From DASRHY01 sp046765875 (GTDB lineage: Bacteria; Actinomycetota; Actinomycetes; Propionibacteriales; Kribbellaceae), in contig JBKPSJ010000099.1 of the NCBI GenBank assembly GCA_046765875.1, positions 20,591 to 84,590 of the forward strand: DNA of 64,000 bases, given 5' to 3'. Positions within the stretch are counted from its first letter, which is position 1, and every line of letters starts with the position of its first letter. Below the pieces are notes generated by a model. It searched no databases and was not told the origin of the DNA. It saw only the letters and a list, made by a program, of their open reading frames with translations. Position numbers and translations under genes: made by a program. Below are positions 51,593-60,005 of the stretch, in pieces.

Positions 51593-52829
51593 TCAGATGT
51601 TCACGAGCTCGAGGAGGGGTACCGAGCTGTCTGCGAGCAGGTCTGGGTCGACGGGCTGCCCGCCGCGGATCATCTCCTGGGCCGGCGCTATGCCGTCGTC
51701 CCAGAGGTTGACTTGCATCGCGGCCACCACTTGACGGCCGGACAGCCAGAACGCGTGGAACGCACGGTCGCCTACGTCACCACGGGTAACGATCTGCTCG
51801 TAGCCGTCGAACCCGAACCAACCCGAGAACTCCATTCCGACGTCGTACTGATCAGTGAAGAAGTACGGGATGTGGTCGAAGGTCACCTGCCGGCCCATCA
51901 TCGCTTTGGCGGCGACCCGGCCCGCCGTGCAGGGCGTTGGCCCAGTGCTCGACCCTGATCCGCCTGCCATACAGGGGATTGAAGGAGTTCGCGACATCCC
52001 CGACCGCGTAGATGTCCGGGTCTTCGGTGCGCAGCGACTGGTCGACAACGATTCCGTTCTCGCACGCCAGGCCGGCGTTTTCGGCGAGTTCGGTGTTCGG
52101 TCGCGCGCCGATGCCGACAACGACCGCGTCGGCCGGGAACTCGCTGCCGTCGTCGGTCGTGACCACCGATACCCGCCCCTCACCACGGAGCCCTGTCACG
52201 GCTTGACCAAGGCGTAGATCGACGCCATGTGCACCGTGGAGGCGGGCGAAGAAGGAACCCATCTCGGTGCCGAGCGCGGCGCGCAGCGGAGTCGGTTCTG
52301 GATCGATGACCGTCACCTCGCAGCCGTGCTCACGGGCCGCGGCGGCGGTTTCCAGGCCGATCCAGCCGGCACCCACGACGACGATGCGCCCGCCGCCCCC
52401 CATGGTCTGACGTAGCTTGTCGGAGTCCTCGACCCGGCGCAGGTAATGCACACCGTCGAGGTCCCGGCCAGGTACCCGGAGCTGCCGCGGCGACGCACCC
52501 GTTGCCAGCAGCAACTTCGTGTATCCGATCCGCTCTCCGCCGTCGAGTTCGATCTCGTGGGCGGAACGGTCCAGAAGTGTTGCCTGGCGGCCGAGCCACA
52601 GCTCGATCGACTTCTCGTCGTACCACCGCTCGTCGTGAACATAGATCGTCGAACGGTCGGCGGTGCCCAGCAGATAGGCCTTGGACAACGGCGGCCGCTC
52701 GTACGGCAGCTCCGTCTCGGCACCCACGAGCACGATCCGCCCTCGAAAACCCTCCTCGCGCAGGGTATCGGCCGCCGCCGCACCAGCAAGGCTCGCGCCG
52801 ACGATGACATAGGTCTGTTCCTTGGCCAT
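51593..52829 (-). pseudogene. FAD-dependent ferredoxin/rubredoxin-type reductase, one-base frameshift
   Basis: The frame from ATG 52829 covers both dinucleotide domains: YVIVGASLAGAAAADTLREEGFRG (FAD), VPGRDLDGVHYLRRVEDSD, IVVVGAGWIGLETAAAAREHGCEVTVIDPE (NAD), and IYAVGDVANSFNPLYGRRIRVEHWANALHGG. It then shifts, and the family's C-terminal domain continues in another frame as RVAAKAMMGRQVTFDHIPYFFTDQYDVGMEFSGW to the stop at 51593. One extra C on the plus strand at about 51921-51923 accounts for the break. Members pass electrons from NAD(P)H to ferredoxins or act on quinones. It is the third gene of the DoxX-folE unit. Confidence 0.85.
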
Positions 52830-52841
52830 GATCTCTCCTCA

Positions 52842-53515
52842 TCAACTCGTACCGGTCACGACTGACTCGGTTGGTGCGCCTGGCCCTATGGGGTGAGGCC
52901 CGGTCAGCGCGAAGAACTCCTGCCGCGAGGCGGGGCTGTCCCGCAGCGATCCGTGCAGGGCCGAGGTGACCGTCCGCGAGCCGGCGGCCCGCAGCCCCGC
53001 TGGGACATGCACATGTGCTCGGCCTCGATGACGACGCCGACTCCCTTGGGAGCCAGCTGGTCCTGCAGCCAGTCGGCGACCTGTTTGGTCAGCCGTTCCT
53101 GCACCTGCAGATCGCGGGCGAACAGCTCCACGGCCCGGGCCAGCTTCGACAACCCGAGGATGCGCTTCCCCGGCAGGTACCCGATGTGTGCGAACCCGTG
53201 GAACGGCAGTAGGTGGTGCTCGCACAACGAGTTCACCGGGATGCACCTGGCCATGACCAGTTCGTCGTAGCCTTCGTCGTTCGGGAACGTCGTGAACTCG
53301 AAGTCCGGTGGTGTGAGCAGTTCGGCGTACGACCGGGCGACACGGCGCGGGGTGTCGGCCAGGTGCTCAGATGACGGGTCCCTGCCCAGCGCCACCAGGA
53401 GGTCGGCCACCGCCCGTTCGGCGGCCGGCAGATCGATGCCCTGGCCGCCGGGAACGATGCGTAGCCGCTGCTGCCGCAAGGGGGTTGGCGTGCGGTCTGG
53501 CGTGGAGATGCTCAT
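52842..53515 (-). pseudogene. folE: GTP cyclohydrolase I, one-base frameshift near the C-terminus
   Basis: The frame from ATG 53515 carries the core: AERAVADLLVALGRDPSSEHLADTPRRVARSYAELL, then RCIPVNSLCEHHLLPFHGFAHIGYLPGKRILGLSKLARAVELFARDLQVQERLTKQVADWL and VVIEAEHMCMSQRG. CEHH and the later Cys are the zinc ligands. The last about 35 residues (LRAAGSRTVTSALHGSLRDSPASRQEFFALTG) are in the next frame; one base is missing near 52993-52997. The enzyme makes dihydroneopterin triphosphate from GTP, for folate, pteridine or deazapurine pathways. No other folate gene is adjacent. The gene overlaps the DoxX gene by 4 bp. Confidence 0.88.
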
Positions 53516-53961
53516 ACCCGGTGTCCCCGTCGGTCGCTACGCGCCGGCGCGTACTTGACCGCCAACCGGGCCAGTGCGAGGGCGGCGACCAGCAGGCCAA
53601 AGTCGCGTAGCGCGACGTCGTAGAAGCCGGGGATGGTCAGCAGGTTGAGGATGATCCCGGCGAGCCAGGCCGCAACCAGCAGACCGCCGTAGCGGGGCAG
53701 CACGGCGACGACCAGTCCGGCGACGATCTCCACCACGCCCACGGCGTACATCGCCTGCTGAGCCGAGCCCGGGACGATGTCGTTGATCCACGGCGCGAGA
53801 TAGGCCGGCCAGTCGGTGAGCAGGTTGGCGAACTTGTCCAGCCCGAACAGGATCGGGGCCACCACGAAGGTGGTACGGAGAGCCAGGAAGGCCTGGTACC
53901 CCGGGTCGGTCAATGCGGGTCGGCTGGTTGTGACGGCGGTACGCGTCTGGTGAGTCATCAT
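53512..53961 (-). CDS. DoxX-family membrane protein
   Basis: A 149-aa four-helix membrane protein: LRTTFVVAPILFGLDKFANLLTDWPAYLAPWINDIVPGS, AVGVVEIVAGLVVAVLPRYGGLLVAAWLAGIILNLLTI, and a final helix DFGLLVAALALARLAVKYA. The pattern fits DoxX/DoxD-like proteins, which are linked to redox reactions in the membrane; the mycobacterial member works with a thiol oxidoreductase and superoxide dismutase. The start is ATG 53961 (a second ATG follows) with AAGGAG upstream. First gene of an operon with folE and an FAD reductase. Confidence 0.82.
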   Translation of the reverse strand: MMTHQTRTAVTTSRPALTDPGYQAFLALRTTFVVAPILFGLDKFANLLTDWPAYLAPWINDIVPGSAQQAMYAVGVVEIVAGLVVAVLPRYGGLLVAAWLAGIILNLLTIPGFYDVALRDFGLLVAALALARLAVKYAPARSDRRGHRV

Positions 53962-53968
53962 CCGCTCC

Positions 53969-54037
53969 TTCTAAAATCAAGTTAGCCTCACTTTAGAAAC
54001 TCGGGGAGGTTTCGTCAACGGCGATTGGCTTTAGAAT
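53969..54037. promoter_or_regulatory. Divergent control region: promoter, iron-box-like palindrome and TTTAGAA repeats
   Basis: For the minus-strand operon TTGACG (54018-54013), a 17-bp gap and TAAAGT (53995-53990) make a good promoter. The palindrome AAGTTAGCCTCACTT (53979-53993, six of seven pairs) covers the -10 and start region; the 19-mer centred on it matches the DtxR/IdeR consensus TTAGGTTAGCCTAACCTAA at 14 positions. TTTAGAA occurs three times (53969-53975 inverted, 53992-53998, 54030-54036). The last gives TAGAAT 7 nt before the regulator's ATG. Confidence 0.6.
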
Positions 54038-54044
54038 CTGTCGT

Positions 54045-54740
54045 ATGGAGGAGTCATGGGAGGCGCGGGTCGTGGCCGTCGCAGCACTGGAGGAGCCGAC
54101 CCGGCGCCGGGTCTACGAGCACGTCGTACGCCGACCGGAACCGGTCACCCGTGGTGACGTCGCGACAGCACTGGGGCTGCCACGCACCACCGCCGCGTTC
54201 CACCTCGACCGGCTCGCCGACGAGGGGCTGCTCGACGTCACCTACGAGCGCCGCACCGGCCGATCGGGCCCCGGTGCCGGCCGACCGTCGAAGCTGTACC
54301 GCCGGTCGCATCGCCACATCGCGGTGTCGCTCCCCGAACGTCGCTACGACCTCGCCGGACACCTACTCGCGGCCGCGCTCGACGACGCTGCAAGGTCCGG
54401 CCAATCACCTCGCGCGGCCCTCGACCGGCAGGCGCGCCAACTGGGCACCGAGCTCGGCGAGACGGCACGCGCAGACGGCGGGTCCGGCGAGGAGTCAGTC
54501 GTACGCACACTCGAGCAGCAAGGCTTCGAACCACGTGCCGACGGCGCAGCGATTGCCCTCGGCAACTGCCCTTTCCACACCCTCGCGAGACAGCACACCG
54601 AACTGGTGTGCAACATGAACCTCTGCCTACTCGACGGAATCCTCGACGGCATCGGCGACACCGGTCTGCACGCCCGCCTCGACCCCGGCCCAGACCGCTG
54701 CTGCGTCCGCCTCACCCCCGTCGATGAGCGAGCCTCGTGA
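54045..54740 (+). CDS. ArsR/SufR-like helix-turn-helix regulator with probable Fe-S site
   Basis: A 231-aa regulator. The N-terminal winged helix (VAAALEEPTRRRVYEHVVRRPEPVTRGDVATALGLPRTTAAFHLDRLADEGLLDVTYERR) is followed by a C-terminal domain with the cysteine pattern GNCPFHTLARQHTELVCNMNLCLLDGIL and DRCCVRL. SufR-type regulators bind a 4Fe-4S cluster through a similar set, so this one may sense iron, oxygen or NO. The GRSGPGAGRPSKLY linker is the usual wing end. It diverges from the DoxX-folE-reductase operon with 83 bp between starts. Confidence 0.83.
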   Translation: MEESWEARVVAVAALEEPTRRRVYEHVVRRPEPVTRGDVATALGLPRTTAAFHLDRLADEGLLDVTYERRTGRSGPGAGRPSKLYRRSHRHIAVSLPERRYDLAGHLLAAALDDAARSGQSPRAALDRQARQLGTELGETARADGGSGEESVVRTLEQQGFEPRADGAAIALGNCPFHTLARQHTELVCNMNLCLLDGILDGIGDTGLHARLDPGPDRCCVRLTPVDERAS

Positions 54741-54802
54741 ACGACACGGCGTGAGCCGCGGCCGGTGGTAAGCGAATCGGCCGGCTGTGGCGTCAATACA
54801 GC

Positions 54803-55306
54803 ATGGAGCAGATGGTCTTCAGCGAGTTCTACGAGGCCAGCCGCGACGCCTGCTTGCGGGCGGTGCTGGCGAGCGTGGCCGATCGCGGACTCGCCGAAGA
54901 CCTGGTCGCCGAGGCGTACGCGCGGGCATGGGCGTCGTGGCCCGCCGTACGCCGGCATCCCGCGCCGCGGGCGTGGATCGTACGCACCGCGCTGAACACC
55001 GGAGTCTCCTGGTGGCGACGGCAACGCAAGGAGGTGCTGGTCGCCTCAAGCGCTGAGCACGCCGACACCGTTCAGCTCTCCGCGGTCGACGCGACCGGCA
55101 TCGACCCGGCGTTGCTGCGGACGCTGTGCGTGCTGCCACGACGGCAGCGCGAGGTGATCGCGCTGCGGGTCTTCCTCGACCTCGACACCCGGCAGACCGC
55201 ACGGGTGCTCGGTATCGCCGAGGGGACCGTCACGGCCCACCTCGCGCGCGCGATCGCGACACTTCGCGCCGAACTCGTCCAGCAGGCCCAGGAGGCAAGC
55301 CGATGA
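54803..55306 (+). CDS. ECF RNA polymerase sigma factor (SigE-like small type)
   Basis: A 167-aa sigma factor. Region 2 is FSEFYEASRDACLRAVLASVADRGLAEDLVAEAYARAWASWPAVRRHPAPRAWIVRTALN with the promoter-melting WW (SWWRRQRKE), and region 4 is LCVLPRRQREVIALRVFLDLDTRQTARVLGIAEGTVTAHLARAIATLRAEL. There is no C-terminal extension. The downstream gene overlaps by 4 bp and encodes a membrane protein in the position where anti-sigma factors usually sit; a BNR-repeat lipoprotein follows, also overlapping. Confidence 0.9.
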   Translation: MEQMVFSEFYEASRDACLRAVLASVADRGLAEDLVAEAYARAWASWPAVRRHPAPRAWIVRTALNTGVSWWRRQRKEVLVASSAEHADTVQLSAVDATGIDPALLRTLCVLPRRQREVIALRVFLDLDTRQTARVLGIAEGTVTAHLARAIATLRAELVQQAQEASR

Positions 55307-55977
55307 ACGACAAGGACACCGAGTCGGCTGCGGTGCTGGCCATGGTGCGCGACGCGTTCGAGGGCGTCACCATGCCCACCCCGCTGTCCGACATCATCGC
55401 CATCGGCCATCCCCGTCGGCGGCGCCGTCGCCTCGTACGGGCCGGCGCGATCACCTCGGTGATAGCACTCGCGGCGGTCGGCGTCGCCTTTGCGGCCCGG
55501 CCGGCACCGGGGCAGGGGCTGGCCACCGGTGTGGGTAGCTCGAGCGTGCATGTGCGGACCGTCGCCTACACCGTCGACACGCAGGCAAACGGCACGATCA
55601 AACTCACCTGGACCAAGCAGGCCTACATCCAGGACCCGAGCGGTCTGCAGGCTGCTCTGCGCCGGGCGGGCTTCCCCGTGCTGATCAAGGTCGGGGAGTT
55701 CTGCAAGGGCCCCGGCGACGACGGCTACCTCGACCCCAGCGGGCAGGGCCGTGGAGTCGGCGAGGTCATGCGGGCCGGTGCGGGCCGCAACGGCACCGAC
55801 GTCGTGTTTACCTTCTACCCCCGTGCGATGCCGGCCGGCACCGAGCTGTTCATCGGCTACCTGACCCCGGCGCAGCTCGCCATCACCCGGGGACGTCCCG
55901 GGTCTGTCGAGCGCCTTGTGCCCACCGGCAAGCCTCTGGTTTGCACCACGCAAGCGCCACCGGCACACGCTCGATGA
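55303..55977 (+). CDS. Membrane-anchored protein, possible anti-sigma factor
   Basis: A 224-aa protein. About 45 cytoplasmic residues (AAVLAMVRDAFEGVTMPTPLSDIIAIGHPRRRRRRLVRAG) precede one helix (AITSVIALAAVGVAFAA) and a roughly 150-residue outer domain (VRTVAYTVDTQANGTIKLTWTKQAYIQDPSGLQAALRRAGFPVLIKVGEFC). The topology and the 4-bp overlap with the sigma gene fit an anti-sigma factor, but I see no ZAS zinc motif, so this is inference. It overlaps the downstream lipoprotein gene by 4 bp. Confidence 0.65.
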   Translation: MNDKDTESAAVLAMVRDAFEGVTMPTPLSDIIAIGHPRRRRRRLVRAGAITSVIALAAVGVAFAARPAPGQGLATGVGSSSVHVRTVAYTVDTQANGTIKLTWTKQAYIQDPSGLQAALRRAGFPVLIKVGEFCKGPGDDGYLDPSGQGRGVGEVMRAGAGRNGTDVVFTFYPRAMPAGTELFIGYLTPAQLAITRGRPGSVERLVPTGKPLVCTTQAPPAHAR

Positions 55978-57341
55978 CGACCGCGCACAACTCGCGGCCG
56001 ATCGCTCGACGGGACCTGCTCCGTGGCGGGGCGGCCGCGGCGGCTCTGGCCTTCCTGCCCTCCTGCGACAGCTCGGACCCGACAGCCAGCACCGCATCAC
56101 CGGACCACACAGAATCACCAACCAGTACGGGCACGCCAGCAACGGTCGGTGCGAACGTACGGGTCAGTGACGACCGGTACGGCGTACACGTCGAGCCCAC
56201 GGTGGCGGTGAACCCACTGCACCCACACCACCTCCTCGCCGCCTGCCAGGTCTCACCCACCGCAGACCCACAGTTCCTAGCGACGTATGTCTCGTACGAC
56301 AGCGGTGCGACCTGGCACAGCGGCGGCATGCCCCGTGTGCCCGCGGGCGCGAACGGCGACGACGTGACGGTCGCCTTCGATGCGCAGGGCCGCGGCTATC
56401 TGTGCGCAACGTCCTATGCTGCGGGCCGCGGCGTCTTCGTCTGGCGCACGGACGACGGCGGGCGCACCTTCTCAGCACCGGTGACCGTGCTGCAGAACCA
56501 GTACTGCGACCACCCCTGGGTGGCCACCGGCCACGGCCATGCCTATGTCGTCTGGGGCGCCGGTGACTCGAAAACCGCGCTCGACCTGGCCCGCTCCACC
56601 GACGGCGGGCAGACCTTCGAAGCCCCGCGCAGGATCCTGCCGGAGTCCACCGACCCGTCGAGGGCCAGCGCCGGGCCCGAACTCGCCACCGGACCGGACG
56701 GCCTCGTGTGCGCCGTCTGCGATTGGACGACCCAGCAGGATCGCTCCGGGGATATGGTCGGGCAGGTCGTCGCCGTCAGTTCGACCGACGCCGGACAGAG
56801 CTTTGGCGCGCCGGTCCACCTGGGATCGGAAACGTCGGTCATCACCTTGCCCGGCGACGTCCAGGCCAACAGCAGCCCGTCGGTTGCCGCGTCGCCGCGT
56901 GGCGATGCCCTCTACGTCGCGTTCCCGAAACGCCGATCGGGAAGCGCGCACTCGGACATCGTGGTCGTGGCATCGCGCGACCGTGGCCGGACGTGGCACA
57001 AGGCAGTGACCGCGACACCCACCGACGCCGCGACCTACTTCCAGCCCAATCTGGCGGTCGATGCGACCGGCCGGGTCGGGATCTCGGCGTTCGCGCTGGC
57101 GAATGGCCGCGTGGACCAGGTTCTGCTCGTCTCCAGGCCCCGGGAGCTCCGCTTCGGGCCGCCGGTAAAGATCACCAGCGCCCCGTTCGACCCGCGTACC
57201 CGGACCACAGGGGGCAAGCACGGAGCATGGTGGGTCGGCGACTACCAGGGCATCGCAGCCGGCGTGGGCGTCTTCCATCTGGTCTGGAACGGCGCCCGCA
57301 ACGGCAAGCTGGATCTCTACGCGGCCACCGTCCGTCCCTGA
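55974..57341 (+). CDS. Secreted BNR/sialidase-like repeat lipoprotein
   Basis: A 455-aa protein with a twin-arginine-like start (PIARRDLLRGGAAAAALAFLPSC), where the Cys may be lipidated. The mature part holds at least five Asp-box motifs: YDSGATWHSG, TDDGGRTFSA, STDGGQTFEA, STDAGQSFGA and SRDRGRTWHK. These mark the six-bladed propeller of sialidases and related exo-hydrolases. The Arg triad of true sialidases could not be assigned, so binding or another glycosidase activity is possible. ATG 55974 overlaps the upstream stop. It ends a three-gene unit led by an ECF sigma factor. Confidence 0.82.
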   Translation: MTTAHNSRPIARRDLLRGGAAAAALAFLPSCDSSDPTASTASPDHTESPTSTGTPATVGANVRVSDDRYGVHVEPTVAVNPLHPHHLLAACQVSPTADPQFLATYVSYDSGATWHSGGMPRVPAGANGDDVTVAFDAQGRGYLCATSYAAGRGVFVWRTDDGGRTFSAPVTVLQNQYCDHPWVATGHGHAYVVWGAGDSKTALDLARSTDGGQTFEAPRRILPESTDPSRASAGPELATGPDGLVCAVCDWTTQQDRSGDMVGQVVAVSSTDAGQSFGAPVHLGSETSVITLPGDVQANSSPSVAASPRGDALYVAFPKRRSGSAHSDIVVVASRDRGRTWHKAVTATPTDAATYFQPNLAVDATGRVGISAFALANGRVDQVLLVSRPRELRFGPPVKITSAPFDPRTRTTGGKHGAWWVGDYQGIAAGVGVFHLVWNGARNGKLDLYAATVRP

Positions 57342-57430
57342 GCGCACAACCGCGGTCGTTTCCCGGTTGCCTGATGCGTGTTCGCTTTCCGGAAATGTGC
57401 AGAAGCATCGCCTAGGCCCTTATCGGACTA

Positions 57431-57497
57431 TTGACGGGAATACCGCCGCTGCCTAATTTCGTATCTCGAAGGCTCTCGAAATCCACGAAACTTTTCG
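57431..57497 (+). promoter_or_regulatory. Xylanase promoter and CGAAA-N2-TTTCG operator
   Basis: TTGACG (57431-57436), 17 bp, TAATTT (57454-57459) form an almost ideal promoter. CGAAACTTTTCG (57486-57497) is a perfect 5-bp inverted repeat with a 2-nt gap just downstream of the expected start, the kind of element bound by LacI-type repressors of xylan/xylose genes in streptomycetes (BxlR: CGAA-N2-TTCG). More TCGAA half-sites lie at 57466-57481. Confidence 0.65.
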
Positions 57498-57552
57498 ACG
57501 GGCCCGAGCCGGCGTGGTTCTGGTCTGTCCCGACCCGGGAGGCGACCCCTTC

Positions 57553-58626
57553 ATGAGAGTCCGTTCGGCACTGCTCAACATCACCTCCGCACTCATTCTG
57601 GCGGGAGCCCTGCTCGTACCCCCGTCGGTCAGCGCCGCGTTGACAACCGGCGACAGCGATGGTCACGGCAACGCGCCCACGACCCTGCGGGAGCTGGCCA
57701 AGCAGACACACGTCAAGATCGGCTCCGCGGTAGACGCGACCGCGCTGGCCAACGAGGCCGACTACCGTGCAGTGCTCAACCGCGAGTTCAACAACGTGAC
57801 CGCCGAGAACGCGATGAAGTGGGAGTCGGTCGAGCCGCAGCAGGGCGTGTTCGACTGGTCGGGCGCGGACGCGATCGTTGCGAGCGCCGAGCGCAACGAC
57901 CAGAGCATCCGCGGCCACAACCTGGTCTGGCACAACCAGCTACCGTCGTGGCTCACCAGCAACGAGGCCAATTACACCGCCGCGCAGCTGCGCGCCATCC
58001 TGCGTGACCACATCATGACCGAGGCCGGACGCTATCGCGGGAAGATCAGGGCCTGGGACGTGCTCAACGAGGCGATCAACGACGGAGGCGGGCTGCGCGA
58101 CACGATCTGGCTGCGCAAGCTCGGCCCCGGCTACATCGCCGACATCTTCCGCTGGGCGCACGAAGCCGACCCGCACGCCAAGCTGTACTACAACGACTAC
58201 AACCTCGAGTCGGATCAGGCCAAGTTCGACACCATGTACCAGGTGGTGTCCGCTCTGCTGAAGCAGCACGTCCCGATCGACGGGGTCGGTTTCCAGGGGC
58301 ATCTGGCCATCCAATACGGGTTCCCGGACTTCGCCACGCATATGAAGCAGGTCACCGACCTCGGCCTCGAGGTGGCCATCACCGAAGCGGACGTGCGGAT
58401 GATCCTCCCGGTCACGCCGGAGAAGCAGGCCACGCAGGCTTCGTACTTCAGCGGGATGATGTCCGCGTGCATCGACAACCGTCGCTGCACCGAGTTCACC
58501 ACGTGGGGCTTCACCGACCGCCATCAGTGGGTACCCGGCTTCTTCACCGGACAGGGCTCAGCCGCGCTGTTCGACGAGAACCTTGTGCCCAAGCCCGCCT
58601 ACTTCGCCCTGCTCGCACTCGGTTAG
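57553..58626 (+). CDS. Secreted GH10 endo-1,4-beta-xylanase
   Basis: A 357-aa enzyme from ATG 57553 with GGGAGGCG upstream. A signal peptide (MRVRSALLNITSALILAGALLVPPSVSA) precedes a GH10 barrel: FNNVTAENAMKWESVEP, GHNLVWHNQLPSWL, WDVLNEA with acid/base Glu173, KLYYNDYNLE, GVGFQGHL, and VAITEADVRM with nucleophile Glu278, then FTTWGFTDRHQWVPGF. It cleaves xylan backbones outside the cell. It has no carbohydrate-binding module, so it is a single-domain form. The promoter and operator upstream suggest induction by xylo-oligosaccharides. Confidence 0.95.
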   Translation: MRVRSALLNITSALILAGALLVPPSVSAALTTGDSDGHGNAPTTLRELAKQTHVKIGSAVDATALANEADYRAVLNREFNNVTAENAMKWESVEPQQGVFDWSGADAIVASAERNDQSIRGHNLVWHNQLPSWLTSNEANYTAAQLRAILRDHIMTEAGRYRGKIRAWDVLNEAINDGGGLRDTIWLRKLGPGYIADIFRWAHEADPHAKLYYNDYNLESDQAKFDTMYQVVSALLKQHVPIDGVGFQGHLAIQYGFPDFATHMKQVTDLGLEVAITEADVRMILPVTPEKQATQASYFSGMMSACIDNRRCTEFTTWGFTDRHQWVPGFFTGQGSAALFDENLVPKPAYFALLALG

Positions 58627-58926
58627 CGAGCACAGCGTCTGCGCAAGACCGCGTACCGCCTGTCGGCTCGTTCCGGCGGGCCGTAGGCGGTGTCCGGCTG
58701 CCCCAAACCGCCCCGGAGAAATGGATAATCCAGTGCGTCTCGCGGCACGAATCCATAGCAATTCGGTGAAAACCACCAAAGCCTTTAAGACGGCGCTCCG
58801 CCGCCAACAGCGGTCAGATTCTGCCGGGCCCGTCGGCGTCCTCGACTGAGCGGCCGCTCCACTCAGTCGAGGACGGCGAGTATCGCCTCGACGGTCGTCG
58901 TCCGAGACCAGCCGGGAATGTTCGCC
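58627..58926. other. Convergent stretch between xylanase and the Tat-exported protein
   Basis: No gene is supported. It contains the strong hairpin at 58837-58875 and, at 58656-58694, a weaker ACCGCCT/AGGCGGT pair. Confidence 0.4.
58837..58875. terminator. 14-bp perfect hairpin (probable bidirectional terminator)
   Basis: CGTCCTCGACTGAG (58837-58850) pairs perfectly with 58862-58875; loop of 11 nt. It lies between convergent genes and could end both transcripts. Confidence 0.6.
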
Positions 58927-59877
58927 CTACCGCCTGCGGAGCTGCTTGACCGTTCGGCCACCGACCCGGCGGAGGCTGGTCGCGTCCGCAGCTGCTGCGG
59001 CGGTCGGGCCACCGGCGAAAAGGTCGAAGTCGTAGTAGCCGACGATGTCGACGAAGAAGTGCGTCCTGGCGGCCGCCGCGGACGAGTAGCACGCCACTGA
59101 CAGCCGACCCCCGTTCGCACCAGCGGGGTCGCCCAGCTTGCTGGTGAACGAGGTGACGCCCGAGAACCCGGCCGCGCTCCAGACCGCGCTGGAGTAGCCG
59201 CTGGGGCGGATGTCGCCCGATCCGAGCGCGAGGTAGCCGGTGTTGGTCTCCGTCGCATACAGCTGGACCGTGCCGAGCACCGAGTCCGCCCACGGCGGCA
59301 CGCCGGAGGCCGTGCCGGCCGGCGTGCGTGTCGCGTCGATCTTCCGCAGCTGGTTGGCTTGGATCTTCGCGTTGCTGGTCGCAGGGTCTTTGGTCGAGGC
59401 ATAGACCCGGATCGGTGTCGGCAACAGGTTGAGTACCGGCCCGGTGTTGGTGAGTCGCGACCAAACCGTCGTCGAGTCCGGCGCGGCGCCGTCGCTGTCG
59501 ACGCACTGGAACAGCTGGCCCTGCCAGTTCACGACCGCGCCTATGTCGTACTGGCCTGTCGCTGGTGGGAACTCGGTGGCCTGGTTCACGTTCAGCAGCA
59601 GCTGCGGACCGGTGGTGTTCACCGCGCTGATCGCCGGCGCCTGGCCGTTGGCCGTCACCGAGAACCGGGAGCCCGACAGCGCCGTGTTGCCCACCCCCGT
59701 GTTGGTGAGGTCCACCAGGACCGGGCCGCCCGGATCGGCTTGAGCCGTGTTTGTCGTGGCCGCGGCACCGGCCGCGCCCATGACGGTGGCCCCTGCGACC
59801 GTCCGCATCATTCGCCGGCGGCTGACCCGGCGGTCCCCGTAGCCGTCGGTCGACGGAACGCGTGTCTTGTCTGACAT
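58927..59877 (-). CDS. Tat-exported protein of unknown function
   Basis: A 316-aa protein. The N-terminus (RRVSRRRMMRTVAGATVMGAAGAAATTNTAQA) is a twin-arginine-type signal. The mature part is Thr/Ala/Gly-rich and beta-predicted, with a WQGQLFQCVDSDGAAPDSTTVWSRLTNTGP segment and a VDIVGYYDFDLFAGG end. I recognise similar secreted actinobacterial proteins but no activity. GAAAGG precedes the ATG. The last residues (GGRTVKQLRRR) are unusually basic for a secreted protein. Confidence 0.68.
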   Translation of the reverse strand: MSDKTRVPSTDGYGDRRVSRRRMMRTVAGATVMGAAGAAATTNTAQADPGGPVLVDLTNTGVGNTALSGSRFSVTANGQAPAISAVNTTGPQLLLNVNQATEFPPATGQYDIGAVVNWQGQLFQCVDSDGAAPDSTTVWSRLTNTGPVLNLLPTPIRVYASTKDPATSNAKIQANQLRKIDATRTPAGTASGVPPWADSVLGTVQLYATETNTGYLALGSGDIRPSGYSSAVWSAAGFSGVTSFTSKLGDPAGANGGRLSVACYSSAAAARTHFFVDIVGYYDFDLFAGGPTAAAAADATSLRRVGGRTVKQLRRR

Positions 59878-60005
59878 GCCGTTGCACCTTTCTGGATGGG
59901 AAGGCCAACCTCCCCCGGACATCTCGTCACCAGTACGATGCCACCGGCCGTCGGAATGTTGTGCAAGTGCCAGCGCTCCGTTCGCGAAGCGGATCCGCAC
60001 CATCG

